From Deltaproteobacteria bacterium (GTDB lineage Bacteria; Desulfobacterota; B13-G15; RBG-16-54-18): 41,033 nt of DNA. Where the stretch lies: the NCBI GenBank assembly GCA_016927065.1, contig JAFGNJ010000006.1, positions 1 through 41,033 of the forward strand. The letters are read 5' to 3'. Below, one piece after another: positions 7,217-14,744 of the stretch. Each line of letters opens with the position of its first letter. Positions within the stretch are counted from its first letter, which is position 1. A program made the translations under genes and the position numbers. Under the pieces are notes generated by a model. The model did not search any database, was not told the origin of the DNA, and saw nothing but the letters and a program-made list of their open reading frames with translations.

Positions 7217-7219
7217 CAG

Positions 7220-8296
7220 ATGAAACGTTCATATAAAATCGCCGTGATCCCCGGCGACGGTACCGGGCCGGAGGTAGTCAGGGAAGGACTCAAGGTCCTT
7301 GGGGCCGTTGCCGGCGTCGAGGGATTTAAGACGGAACTCGTCGATTACGACCTTGGCGGGGACTATTACCTCAAGACCGGAGAGACCCTGCCGGATGCGA
7401 CCCTTGATGAGCTACGTCAGATGGACGCCATCTACCTCGGCGCCATCGGCCACCCCGAGGTCAAACCGGGGATCCTGGAAAAGGGGATCCTCTTGCGGAT
7501 CAGGTTTGAGCTCGATCTCTACATCAACCTGAGACCGGTCAAGCTCTACCCCGGGGTTGAGACCCCCATCAGGGACAAGGGGCCGGAGGAGATAGACTGT
7601 GTGATCGTCAGGGAGAACACCGAGGGACTGTACGCCGGGGCCGGAGGCTATTTAAAGCGAGGCACACCTGATGAGGTGGCCATTCAGGAATCCATCAACA
7701 CCCGTAAGGGGGTCGAACGCTGCATCCGTTACGCCTTTGAGTTCTGCCGCAAGCGCGCAAAGGAGAAAAAACTCACCCTCTGCGGCAAGACAAATGTCCT
7801 CACCTACGCCTTTGACCTGTGGGAGCGAACCTTTCAGGAATTGTCTAAGGAATATCCCGATATCAAGACCGATTACGCCCATGTGGACGCCATCTGCATG
7901 TGGATGGTCAAGAACCCCGAGTGGTTCGACGTCATCGTCACCGACAACATGTTCGGAGACATCATAACCGACCTGGGGGCCATGATCCAGGGAGGAATGG
8001 GCATCGCCGCGGGGGGGAACATCAACCCTCAGGGGACCTCCATGTTCGAACCCATCGGGGGCTCCGCACCCAAGTATACCGGTAAAAACGTCATCAACCC
8101 CCTGGCGGCCATCTGCGCCAGCCAGATGATGCTCAATCATCTCGGAGAACAAGAGGCTGCCGATCGGATCGAACAAGCGGTAATTAAGGTGCTGCAAGAG
8201 AATCTCAAAGGGCTCTCTGCCGGGGAAATGGGACACACCACATCCGAGGTAGGGGATCTCGTAGCCGACTATTGCGTCAAGGCTTCGGGAGGGTGA
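7220..8296 (+). CDS. leuB: 3-isopropylmalate dehydrogenase-type beta-decarboxylating dehydrogenase
   Basis: Enzymes of this family oxidise and decarboxylate 2-hydroxy acids with NAD; LeuB acts in leucine synthesis. 358 residues: [14 protein letters not shown] (6-19), [20 protein letters not shown] (92-111, substrate loop arginines), [14 protein letters not shown], the lysine-bearing CGKTNVL, the metal-binding [15 protein letters not shown] segment and [13 protein letters not shown] near the NAD site. The substrate loop looks like a LeuB/tartrate dehydrogenase subgroup, so isopropylmalate is the likely but not certain substrate. No other leu genes are nearby. Its 3' end overlaps the convergent GAF-Fis gene by 20 bp. 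Confidence 0.85.
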   Translation: MKRSYKIAVIPGDGTGPEVVREGLKVLGAVAGVEGFKTELVDYDLGGDYYLKTGETLPDATLDELRQMDAIYLGAIGHPEVKPGILEKGILLRIRFELDLYINLRPVKLYPGVETPIRDKGPEEIDCVIVRENTEGLYAGAGGYLKRGTPDEVAIQESINTRKGVERCIRYAFEFCRKRAKEKKLTLCGKTNVLTYAFDLWERTFQELSKEYPDIKTDYAHVDAICMWMVKNPEWFDVIVTDNMFGDIITDLGAMIQGGMGIAAGGNINPQGTSMFEPIGGSAPKYTGKNVINPLAAICASQMMLNHLGEQEAADRIEQAVIKVLQENLKGLSAGEMGHTTSEVGDLVADYCVKASGG

Positions 8297-9041
8297 TATC
8301 TAAGTCTTTGATCTTCTTACGGAGGGTGTTTCTATTAATGCCCAAAAAACGGGCGGCGGTCAACTGGACATAGTCCGACTTCTTCAAAGCGGTGAGGATG
8401 AGGGTCCGCTCCACCAGGGAGACGACGTCCGCCATGAGGTTTCCATTGCTCTCCGTCTGTAAGTCCATCCGCGCGACCGCACGCTCCAACTTACTCATCA
8501 AGATCTCATCCAAGGATGCGTCTTTGCCCCAGCGCATCACCACCAAGGGAGGGGAGATACACGCGGCGACGGTCTCCAACACGGTGAGCCCGTCCTTTGA
8601 AGAGGAATTGGGATTTTCGGTCAGCAAAATCCCCAGGGGGATGTCCCCCCATCGCAGGGGGGCACAGATACAGGAGAGCCCGGGGGGCTGACCCTCCGCG
8701 CTTATCCCCTGCAAGAGGGGTTCTTTCAGAACGTTCGCGATCGCCCTGGAACTCCCCCGGCGCATGACCTCTCCGCAATGCCCCTCATCGGCCTGACAAC
8801 TACTCCCTTTCACGTGCTTCAAGGCCTGCCCGTAGACCTCTTGGACTACGAGCTTCGTCCGTGTCCCATCCAAAAGCCCCAAGAGGCCGTTTTTGACCTC
8901 AGCAATCTTCGCCAAAAAGGCCATAGAGTGAGAGAAGAGGGAGCACACGTCCTTGGCCGAGGCCAAGGCCTGGTTAAACTCGTACCACTGGGAAAACTGA
9001 AATGCAGAAAGGCCTTCTGCACCCTCTTGGGGAGATGGCAT
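8277..9041 (-). CDS. GAF-domain regulator with Fis-type HTH, no AAA+ domain
   Basis: 254 residues. Residues about 15-170 look like a GAF sensor (GSSCQADEGHCGEVMRRG is a typical GAF loop, followed by CICAPLRWGDIPLGILLTEN), then a linker, then a Fis-type helix-turn-helix (about 206-250) with LTAARFLGINRNTLRKKIKD. This matches the two ends of NifA-type activators, but the central AAA+ sigma-54 interaction domain is absent, so it cannot act as a classical enhancer-binding protein. It has its own good promoter (9081-9109) and an AAAGGA ribosome site. The 3' end overlaps leuB convergently. The ligand is unknown; several cysteines in the GAF part may matter. Confidence 0.8.
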   Translation of the reverse strand: MPSPQEGAEGLSAFQFSQWYEFNQALASAKDVCSLFSHSMAFLAKIAEVKNGLLGLLDGTRTKLVVQEVYGQALKHVKGSSCQADEGHCGEVMRRGSSRAIANVLKEPLLQGISAEGQPPGLSCICAPLRWGDIPLGILLTENPNSSSKDGLTVLETVAACISPPLVVMRWGKDASLDEILMSKLERAVARMDLQTESNGNLMADVVSLVERTLILTALKKSDYVQLTAARFLGINRNTLRKKIKDLDITLPKP

Positions 9042-9080
9042 TACACCCGTCCTTTGATTTTGGAATGAAATGAGGGCCTT

Positions 9081-9109
9081 ATTATACCCCCCTTTTTCAT
9101 TTTTTTCAA
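9081..9109 (-). promoter_or_regulatory. Sigma-70-type promoter of the GAF-Fis gene
   Basis: On the minus strand TTGAAA (9109-9104) and a perfect TATAAT (9086-9081) are separated by exactly 17 bp, about 40 bp before the start codon at 9041. Confidence 0.7.
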
Positions 9110-9199
9110 GAGGGAAATTTAACTTCTTTAATTAAAAGACCTTACCGCCTTGTCAGCAGAGTCCCCTCATGCTAGGGTTGATTCAATAAAGGACATATT

Positions 9200-9952
9200 A
9201 TGGAACTAATCATCCTGGGATCAGGCACTGGGGTCCCCTCGCTGAGGCGGGGCTCGCCGGCCGCCCTCATCAAGGAGGGCGATCAATCCATCCTCTTGGA
9301 CAGCGGTTCAGGGACCCTGCAGAGGATGCTGCAAGCAGGGGTAACGTATAAAGAGGTGGATGCCGTTCTGTACAGCCACATCCACCCGGACCACATTGCG
9401 GATCTGGTCCCCCTGATTTTCGCCTGCAAGTACCAGGAGGACCCGCGCGCAAAGGACCTCCTCATTATTGGCGGCAGGGGTTTCCGAGATTACTTCGAGG
9501 GGCTACGATGGGTCCACGGCAGCTGGATCGAACCTCAGACCTTTCACATCCACATTCGCGAGGTCGTGTCAGACGAGGTGACGATAAGTGATCTCCGGCT
9601 CACGACACTCCCACTCGAACATGCCCCTGAAAGCGTCGGCTATAGGATACGATCCCCCCAGGGAAAAGTTGTGGTCTATTCGGGTGATACCGACTATTGT
9701 CCAAATATCGTGGAACTGGCCAGGGGGGCGGACCTCCTGCTTGTGGAATGTTCTTTTCCAGAGGGGCAGAAGGTGGCAGGGCACCTCACCCCCTCTTTGG
9801 CAGGGCGCATCGCCCACGAGGCGGGGTGCCAGAGGCTCTGCCTCACCCACCTCTACCCCCCCTGTGAACAGTCTGATATTACAAAGGATTGCCGGAACGT
9901 ATTCGACGGCGAGGTTATCCTGGCCGAGGATATGATGAGCATAGCGATCTGA
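9200..9952 (+). CDS. RNase Z-like metallo-beta-lactamase-fold hydrolase
   Basis: 250 residues of the ribonuclease Z/ElaC-like branch of the metallo-beta-lactamase fold. Metal-site motifs are SHIHPDHIAD (HxHxDH, about 59-68), a histidine in LPLEHAPES, the aspartate in VVYSGDTDYCP and the histidine in CLTHLYPP. The exosite arm of true tRNase Z is not evident, so the substrate could be tRNA precursors or a small molecule. An AAAGGA ribosome site lies 6 bp before the ATG. Its stop is one base from the stop of the convergent MFS gene. A weak TTGTCA/TAGGGT promoter lies at 9150-9178. Confidence 0.85.
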   Translation: MELIILGSGTGVPSLRRGSPAALIKEGDQSILLDSGSGTLQRMLQAGVTYKEVDAVLYSHIHPDHIADLVPLIFACKYQEDPRAKDLLIIGGRGFRDYFEGLRWVHGSWIEPQTFHIHIREVVSDEVTISDLRLTTLPLEHAPESVGYRIRSPQGKVVVYSGDTDYCPNIVELARGADLLLVECSFPEGQKVAGHLTPSLAGRIAHEAGCQRLCLTHLYPPCEQSDITKDCRNVFDGEVILAEDMMSIAI

Positions 9953-9953
9953 G

Positions 9954-11168
9954 CTATCGCTGAGGCACCTTTCGTAGGATTAAGAGCCCCGCGCCAAAAA
10001 AGAGGATCAAGGACATGATGGCGATCCGGTATTTCAAAACCCCCAGCGGCTCAGCCACGCTCACCAATAACCCCCATTGAAGGGGACCGATGATGGCGGC
10101 AAGCTTCCCGGCAAAGGCATAGAGGCCGAAGAACTCGCCGTACTTCCCCCGTGGGGCAAGACTGATCAGGAGCGGACGGTCGCACGTCCATATGCCGGCT
10201 AAGGCAATCCCTATAATGGGACCAATGAACCAGAAAGCCGTCTTTGCCGGCGCCACGGCCGCCACGATGGTGGTCACGATGAAGACAACTAACGCCAGGG
10301 AAAGGGCCCTCTTGTGCCCCCAGCGATCGGTGCCCAGGCCCCAGCCGATGCCACCCCCAATGGCGAAGATGGTGGATATGATGAAGAAGCCCTGAACCTC
10401 GCCCGTTCCGCTGAAGCCCGCCACGTTCACCAGGTATATCGCCATAAAAGCGGTGACGGTGTTGATCCCGTCCAGGTAGAGGAATCTGGCGAGGAGAAAC
10501 CGAAGGATCTGGGGGTGATCCTTGACCTTGACCAATGCCTCCCAAATCCCCCCTTCACGCCAACTCTCTTTTCTCGCATCTTCCTTGACCCACACAAAGA
10601 GGGGGAGGGAAAAGATAAAAACGAGGAAGGCCGTGGGGAGAAAGGCGGCCGCAGTGCCTCCACCAGCCAGAAAAGGAATATCCCAGCTCCAGAGCCTCCC
10701 GGAGATGAAGGGGATGACCATGATAACCCCCCAGATGGCCCCCGCATAGCCCAACCCCACGCCTAACCCTGACACCCTACCCCATTGCCGTTTACTGCTT
10801 ACCACAGGTAACAGGGCATTATAAAAGACCAATCCACCATGATAGGCATAATTGGCCACGGCAAAGCACACAAGGGTCAGGGGGAGGGAAGCTCTCAGTC
10901 CCAATGCTCCCGTGGCGGATACACAGACCATGGTGAAGAGGAGAAGCAAGGGTTTTCGTCTGCCCCACCTGTCTGACAGGGTTCCAAGCACGGGCATGGT
11001 CAAGGCCACAGCCACCATGGAAACGGAGAGGGCCAGACTGTAGTGTATATCCTCACCCCCTAACTCCTGGGTCACCCAGAGGGGAACATAGAGAGCGATA
11101 ACATTGGCGGCAAAGATGGTAGTGGCAAAGTCATACAGGGCCCATGAGACAACCGCTCTATGTTTCAC
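9954..11168 (-). CDS. MFS transporter, UMF1 type
   Basis: 404 residues with about 12 membrane helices. It starts with WALYDFATTIFAANVIALYV, typical of the UMF1 branch of the major facilitator superfamily (distant relatives of yeast Atg22), and carries the MFS loop GTLSDRWGRRKPLL (about 62-75) repeated in weaker form as GLGTDRWGHKRAL in the second half. The start is a GTG at 11168 with GGAGG 7 bp upstream. The substrate cannot be predicted. It is transcribed divergently from tatA, each with its own promoter. Confidence 0.88.
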   Translation of the reverse strand: MKHRAVVSWALYDFATTIFAANVIALYVPLWVTQELGGEDIHYSLALSVSMVAVALTMPVLGTLSDRWGRRKPLLLLFTMVCVSATGALGLRASLPLTLVCFAVANYAYHGGLVFYNALLPVVSSKRQWGRVSGLGVGLGYAGAIWGVIMVIPFISGRLWSWDIPFLAGGGTAAAFLPTAFLVFIFSLPLFVWVKEDARKESWREGGIWEALVKVKDHPQILRFLLARFLYLDGINTVTAFMAIYLVNVAGFSGTGEVQGFFIISTIFAIGGGIGWGLGTDRWGHKRALSLALVVFIVTTIVAAVAPAKTAFWFIGPIIGIALAGIWTCDRPLLISLAPRGKYGEFFGLYAFAGKLAAIIGPLQWGLLVSVAEPLGVLKYRIAIMSLILFFGAGLLILRKVPQR

Positions 11169-11185
11169 CTGATCCTCCGATATCC

Positions 11186-11214
11186 CTTATAACAAAAACC
11201 CCTTTCCTCTACAA
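11186..11214 (-). promoter_or_regulatory. Candidate promoter of the MFS gene
   Basis: Minus-strand TTGTAG (11214-11209), 17-bp spacer, TATAAG (11191-11186), about 18 bp before the GTG start codon. Confidence 0.5.
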
Positions 11215-11238
11215 TTCCTTGTGCGCCGATATTCTCCA

Positions 11239-11267
11239 TTGTAGGAGGTACGGATATATGGTACTAT
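11239..11267 (+). promoter_or_regulatory. Candidate promoter of tatAC
   Basis: TTGTAG (11239-11244), 17-bp spacer, TACTAT (11262-11267), about 40 bp before the tatA ATG. Each box matches consensus at about four positions. Confidence 0.4.
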
Positions 11268-11307
11268 CGGCACAGTTATTTGCAAACCATTTCATGAGGA
11301 TAACACG

Positions 11308-11592
11308 ATGTTTGGTATAGGGATGCCGGAGTTATTAATCATCTTGGGCCTCGCCCTCATATTGATCGGCCCCAAAAAACTTCCCCAGCTTGCAAAATCC
11401 CTGGGCAAGACCATGGGGGAGCTGCGTAAGGCCACCGATGACATCAAGGAAACCATCTCCAAGGAGATCGACCCCATCAGAAACGAAATCCCGAATAGAA
11501 GGGAATTGGAAGAGGCCGTGAAAAAAAAGTTCTTAGAAGGGGAGGAAGAGGAAAAAGAGTCCAAAGCCGGTAAGGGCCCTCAGACGAAATAG
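11308..11592 (+). CDS. tatA: Twin-arginine translocase subunit TatA/TatB
   Basis: 94 residues. The N-terminus MFGIGMPELLIILGLALILI is the single membrane helix, followed by the GPKKLPQLAKSLGKT amphipathic helix and a long charged tail. It forms the pore-forming or bridging part of the Tat export system for folded proteins. Without a second TatA-type gene here, one protein may fill both TatA and TatB roles, or the partner lies elsewhere. GAGGA precedes the ATG by 7 bp. tatC follows after 3 bp, so the two are co-translated. Confidence 0.92.
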   Translation: MFGIGMPELLIILGLALILIGPKKLPQLAKSLGKTMGELRKATDDIKETISKEIDPIRNEIPNRRELEEAVKKKFLEGEEEEKESKAGKGPQTK

Positions 11593-11595
11593 CGC

Positions 11596-12318
11596 GTGGA
11601 GGAGAAACAGACCTTTATAGGACACCTGGAAGAACTCCGTAAGAGATTGATCATATCCCTGATCGCCGTGGGGATAGGCTTCTGCATCTCGTACATCTTC
11701 TCTAAAGAGATCTTTCAGTTTTTGACGATCCCCTTAGTCAAGGCCCTTCCCCCCGGGGCAAACATGATCTATACCAGACTCCCCGAGGCCTTCTTTACTT
11801 ATCTGAAGGTCGCCTTCCTGGCGGGGATATTTGTTGCTTCGCCTGTAATCCTCTATCAAACGTGGCTCTTCGTGGCACCTGCCCTCTACAGTCACGAGAA
11901 GAAATATGCGATCCCCTTCGTCATCTTCTCTACCCTCCTGTTTCTTGGAGGGGCTGCCTTCGGTTATTTTGTCGTTTTTCGCTACGGCTTTCAGTTTTTT
12001 ATGGGCTTTGCAACAGATTTTATAAAACCGGCACCAACTCTCAAAGAATATCTATCCTTCTGCTCCATACTCCTGCTCACCTTCGGCCTCACCTTTGAGC
12101 TTCCCCTTTTTATCCTCTTCCTCGCCAAGCTTGGGGTAGTCGACGCGGGGATGTTGTCCCGCAACAGGAGATATGTGATTGTGGGGATTTTTGTTATTGC
12201 GGCTATCTTCACCCCCCCTGATGTTGTAACCCAGGTCATGATGGCCGCCCCTCTCCTGATCCTCTTTGAGGTAAGTATCATGCTGGCAAAGATATTTGGC
12301 CGCAAACCAGCTAAATAA
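11596..12318 (+). CDS. tatC: Twin-arginine translocase subunit TatC
   Basis: TatC binds the twin-arginine signal peptide and organises the translocase in the inner membrane. 240 residues with six membrane helices; the cytoplasmic N-terminus FIGHLEELRKRLI is the family hallmark, and the first periplasmic loop and the FELPLFILFLAKLGVV segment are in place. The start is a GTG at 11596, fitted to family length; there is no separate ribosome site, so translation probably depends on coupling to tatA. No clear terminator follows before the mraZ promoter. Confidence 0.95.
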   Translation: MEEKQTFIGHLEELRKRLIISLIAVGIGFCISYIFSKEIFQFLTIPLVKALPPGANMIYTRLPEAFFTYLKVAFLAGIFVASPVILYQTWLFVAPALYSHEKKYAIPFVIFSTLLFLGGAAFGYFVVFRYGFQFFMGFATDFIKPAPTLKEYLSFCSILLLTFGLTFELPLFILFLAKLGVVDAGMLSRNRRYVIVGIFVIAAIFTPPDVVTQVMMAAPLLILFEVSIMLAKIFGRKPAK

Positions 12319-12352
12319 GAGAAAACCGCCCCCTAAATCCTATCTGAACTAT

Positions 12353-12388
12353 TTTTTGTCTATATTTGACATAATTAATAGACAAAAA
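12353..12388. promoter_or_regulatory. 11-bp inverted repeat between tatC and mraZ
   Basis: TTTTTGTCTAT (12353-12363) and ATAGACAAAAA (12378-12388) are perfect inverted repeats around a 14-bp A+T-rich spacer. The T-run precedes and the A-run follows the stem, which is the wrong order for a terminator on either strand. A protein-binding site about 45-80 bp upstream of the mraZ -35 box is more likely. Confidence 0.4.
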
Positions 12389-12433
12389 CCCGTCTCTGAT
12401 ACCAATTTTCTTAACAAAAATGAAAGATTTTGC

Positions 12434-12461
12434 TTGACAAAGGTACCTTGTCATATATAAT
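12434..12461 (+). promoter_or_regulatory. Main dcw promoter upstream of mraZ
   Basis: TTGACA (12434-12439), 16-bp spacer, TATAAT (12456-12461): both boxes match the sigma-70 consensus exactly. The 10-bp palindrome AAGGTACCTT (12440-12449) fills the spacer, flanked by TGAC and GTCA with a one-base offset, so a second regulator could bind over the promoter. No equally good promoter was noticed between here and ftsZ. Confidence 0.85.
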
Positions 12462-12466
12462 TGTGG

Positions 12467-12490
12467 TGGGATAAAGTGGGATAAAGTGGA
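12467..12490 (+). promoter_or_regulatory. MraZ operator (TGGG repeats)
   Basis: TGGGATAAAG, TGGGATAAAG and TGGAG follow one another at exact 10-bp spacing (12467, 12477, 12487). MraZ of other bacteria is known to bind direct TGGG-type repeats with 5-nt spacers upstream of its own gene. The repeats start 5 bp after the -10 box, so bound MraZ would block the promoter or early transcription. Autoregulation of the dcw operon is inferred from this. Confidence 0.8.
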
Positions 12491-12510
12491 GCGAAAGGGT
12501 ATTATAAAAG

Positions 12511-12957
12511 ATGTTCCGGGGCAGGTTTGAACACAGCATAGATGAGAAGGGAAGGGTCAGTATCCCCGCCAAGTTCAGGGAGATCTTAAAGCGGGACTAC
12601 GGCAGCGACCAGCTGATCATGACTATCTTCGACAACTGCCTCGTGACCTACCCTCTTGCGGAATGGCAGGCCTTCGAGGAAAAATTGAAAGATTTCTCTC
12701 AACTCAAAAAAGAGGCGAAATCATTCCTGCGGTATTTTTATTCCGGTGCCATGGAGTGCGCCATCGACGACCATGGACGAATCCTAATCCCTTCACAATT
12801 TCGCGAATATGCCGATTTAAACAAAGAGATCGTCTTCGTGGGGGTGATGAATCGCTTTGAAATATGGAACAAGGCTGTGTGGGAAGAAGAATTTAAAACA
12901 TACAAAGAGACCTTTGATGAGATAAGCGAGAGCATAGCCGAGCGGATGGGGCTGTGA
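12511..12957 (+). CDS. mraZ: Transcriptional regulator MraZ
   Basis: MraZ is a ring-forming DNA-binding protein of the AbrB/SpoVT fold that represses the dcw operon in bacteria where it has been studied. 148 residues with the two family repeats: DEKGRVSIPAKFR (11-23) and DDHGRILIPSQFR (86-98). It is the first gene of the cluster and lies 20 bp after the TGGG operator. The last codons overlap the rsmH start (GTGA), so both proteins are probably made from one coupled message. Confidence 0.97.
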   Translation: MFRGRFEHSIDEKGRVSIPAKFREILKRDYGSDQLIMTIFDNCLVTYPLAEWQAFEEKLKDFSQLKKEAKSFLRYFYSGAMECAIDDHGRILIPSQFREYADLNKEIVFVGVMNRFEIWNKAVWEEEFKTYKETFDEISESIAERMGL

Positions 12958-13892
12958 AGGAATACCTCCATACCCCCGTCTTGGCAGAGGAAGTAATAAC
13001 ATATCTGAAATGCCAGAGGGGAGGAATTTTTGTCGACGCTACCATAGGCGAAGGAGGGCACACCCTAGAGATCCTACGAGCTTCTCGGCAGAATAAGGTT
13101 ATAGGTATTGACTGGGATCAAGAGATTCTTGAACGGACGAGGAAGAGAGTGAACACATACTCCGATCGAGTAACGTTGATCCACGAAAATTTTACCCATC
13201 TGCCGCAGGTCCTGCGGACTCTAGGTGTAGAGCAGGTTGACGGTCTCCTTTTCGATGTCGGGGTATCCAGCGTTCACTTTATGGAAGAAAAACGGGGGTT
13301 TAGTCTGCACCGCAACGGACCCCTGGACATGAGAATGGACACGAGAAGAAAGCTTACAGCCTACGATATCGTAAATCATTTTCCCCTCGATAAGCTGGCA
13401 ACAATTTTACGAAGATATGGTGAAGAACGATGGGCCACAAGGATTGCCAAGGTCATCGAAAAAGAACGACAGCAAAAAGACATCAGGACTACAGGAGAAC
13501 TAGCGCAAATTGTCTCTCGCTCCATTCCGCGGCAGCATCATTCCCGCAGTATACACCCGGCTACTAAAACTTTTTTGGCTTTGAGGATTACCGTAAATGA
13601 AGAGCTAAAAAACTTAGAAGACATTCTTTACGAAGCCCCCCTACTGCTCAAGCGCGGGGGGAGAATTGGTTGCATATCCTTTCATTCGCTGGAAGACAGA
13701 ATCGTCAAGGAAACCTTTAAAAGAAGGGGGAGTGCCTGTGTTTGTCCTCCTTCCCTCCCGCAGTGTATCTGTGGAGGTAAGGAACAGGTCCTAAAGATCA
13801 TCACCAAACGCCCTCTCACCCCACGTCCCGAGGAGTTAAAGAATAATCCTCGGGCACGGAGCGCAAAATTTAGGGTGGCGGAGAGGGTATAG
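12954..13892 (+). CDS. rsmH: 16S rRNA (cytosine1402-N4)-methyltransferase
   Basis: RsmH (MraW) methylates N4 of C1402 in 16S rRNA using SAM. 312 residues: the HTPVLAEEVI start (6-15), the SAM loop DATIGEGGHT (23-32), LLFDVGVSSVHF, the RNGPLDMRMD signature and the C-terminal ISFHSLEDRIVK segment. GTG start overlapping mraZ by 4 bp. The product ends with the usual NPRARSAKFRVAERV-type tail. Its place behind mraZ is the standard dcw order. Confidence 0.97.
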   Translation: MKEYLHTPVLAEEVITYLKCQRGGIFVDATIGEGGHTLEILRASRQNKVIGIDWDQEILERTRKRVNTYSDRVTLIHENFTHLPQVLRTLGVEQVDGLLFDVGVSSVHFMEEKRGFSLHRNGPLDMRMDTRRKLTAYDIVNHFPLDKLATILRRYGEERWATRIAKVIEKERQQKDIRTTGELAQIVSRSIPRQHHSRSIHPATKTFLALRITVNEELKNLEDILYEAPLLLKRGGRIGCISFHSLEDRIVKETFKRRGSACVCPPSLPQCICGGKEQVLKIITKRPLTPRPEELKNNPRARSAKFRVAERV

Positions 13893-13910
13893 CGAGAAGG
13901 AGGGTTTGCC

Positions 13911-14282
13911 ATGAAAGCTTCTGAATTTATGAGTAGCATTCCGGGAATTACCATGGATCATCTGCACAACTGGGAGCGACAAGGATATATCGCACCCGGC
14001 AGAATCAAAGTGGGGAAAAAGAAGGTACGGGACTATAGCACAAAGGAGGTTTATTTCATCAAATCCATGTGGTTCTATTATCAGCAGGGGTTTTCTCCGA
14101 AAAATGCCTACAGAAATGCCGCTGAAGAACTATCTAAAAGCATCGTCTCAACTTTGCCCTCATCAAATGGACACCAGGAAATAGAAGAGAGGCAGAAGAG
14201 GGAAAATGATTCGCTCGAAGGTATCGGAATCTTTGAATTGGCGATCCCCCTGAGACACTATTTCCACTTGCAGATGAGCTAA
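13911..14282 (+). CDS. MerR-like DNA-binding protein inside the dcw cluster
   Basis: 123 residues. The N-terminal 70 residues read as a MerR-type winged helix: ITMDHLHNWERQGYIAPGRI, then GKKKVRDYSTKEVYFIKSMW and QQGFSPKNAYRNA. The remaining 45 residues are polar and lack the cysteines of metal-sensing MerR proteins, so effector type is unknown. A good AAGGAGG ribosome site precedes the ATG. It lies between rsmH and ftsL, 18 bp after rsmH, in the operon's direction. I do not know of a MerR protein as a standard dcw member. A perfect inverted repeat follows at 14321-14351. Confidence 0.8.
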   Translation: MKASEFMSSIPGITMDHLHNWERQGYIAPGRIKVGKKKVRDYSTKEVYFIKSMWFYYQQGFSPKNAYRNAAEELSKSIVSTLPSSNGHQEIEERQKRENDSLEGIGIFELAIPLRHYFHLQMS

Positions 14283-14320
14283 AAAACACGGAGGGATCAA
14301 CAAAAAACTAAATTCGCTGA

Positions 14321-14351
14321 GCCATTAACGTCTTTTCAGGCAATTAATGGC
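14321..14351. promoter_or_regulatory. Inverted repeat upstream of ftsL
   Basis: GCCATTA (14321-14327) and TAATGGC (14345-14351) form a perfect 7-bp inverted repeat around 17 bp. It lies between the MerR-like gene and ftsL and could be that protein's operator or an mRNA hairpin. MerR sites often have spaced inverted repeats, but no promoter with the typical long spacer was recognised here. Confidence 0.3.
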
Positions 14352-14387
14352 ACCTTAGTGAGTAGCAAAAAAAGAATAGGTACCATA

Positions 14388-14744
14388 ATGAAAGACTTCG
14401 CCATCTCAGCCCATACCCCTGTTGGACCCAAGATCTTGCAGGGACAGAGAATATCCAAAAAAAGGGTAAAAGCAAAAAAATCACACCCCTCGCTTGCGCT
14501 CCCCAGTCTTTTTTTTCTCCTTATCATAAGTATCTTTTTGTATGTATGGACAAGGGTCCAAGTGGTGCAATACGGTTACGAAATATCCTCTGCCTTGCGG
14601 GCAAAGGAAACTGCCACCATCGCCCATAATGAACGAACCCTAGAGCTCGCCACCTTGCGTTCAGCACAACAGGTGGAACAAAGGGCGCGGCAGAAAATGG
14701 GGATGGCCCCCCCACGCAAGAATCAGCTGGTAATCATACAATGA
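14388..14744 (+). CDS. ftsL: Cell division protein FtsL
   Basis: FtsL is a bitopic inner-membrane protein that with FtsB and FtsQ links the Z-ring to septal wall synthesis. About 118 residues: basic cytoplasmic part (SKKRVKAKKSH), one membrane helix (SLFFLLIISIFLYVWTRV) and a periplasmic coiled coil (LRAKETATIAHNERTLELAT) ending in RARQKMGMAPP. Sequence is weakly conserved in this family; identification rests on topology, the Q-x-R-x-MGM-type end and position before ftsI. I chose the ATG at 14388 (AATAGG upstream); a GTG at 14358 would add 10 residues. The stop overlaps ftsI by 4 bp. Confidence 0.85.
   Translation: MKDFAISAHTPVGPKILQGQRISKKRVKAKKSHPSLALPSLFFLLIISIFLYVWTRVQVVQYGYEISSALRAKETATIAHNERTLELATLRSAQQVEQRARQKMGMAPPRKNQLVIIQ

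Noticed and set aside
12353-12388. Terminator for tatAC
   Set aside because: The T-run lies before and the A-run after the stem on the plus strand, and the stem is A+T-rich; this does not fit a Rho-independent terminator.
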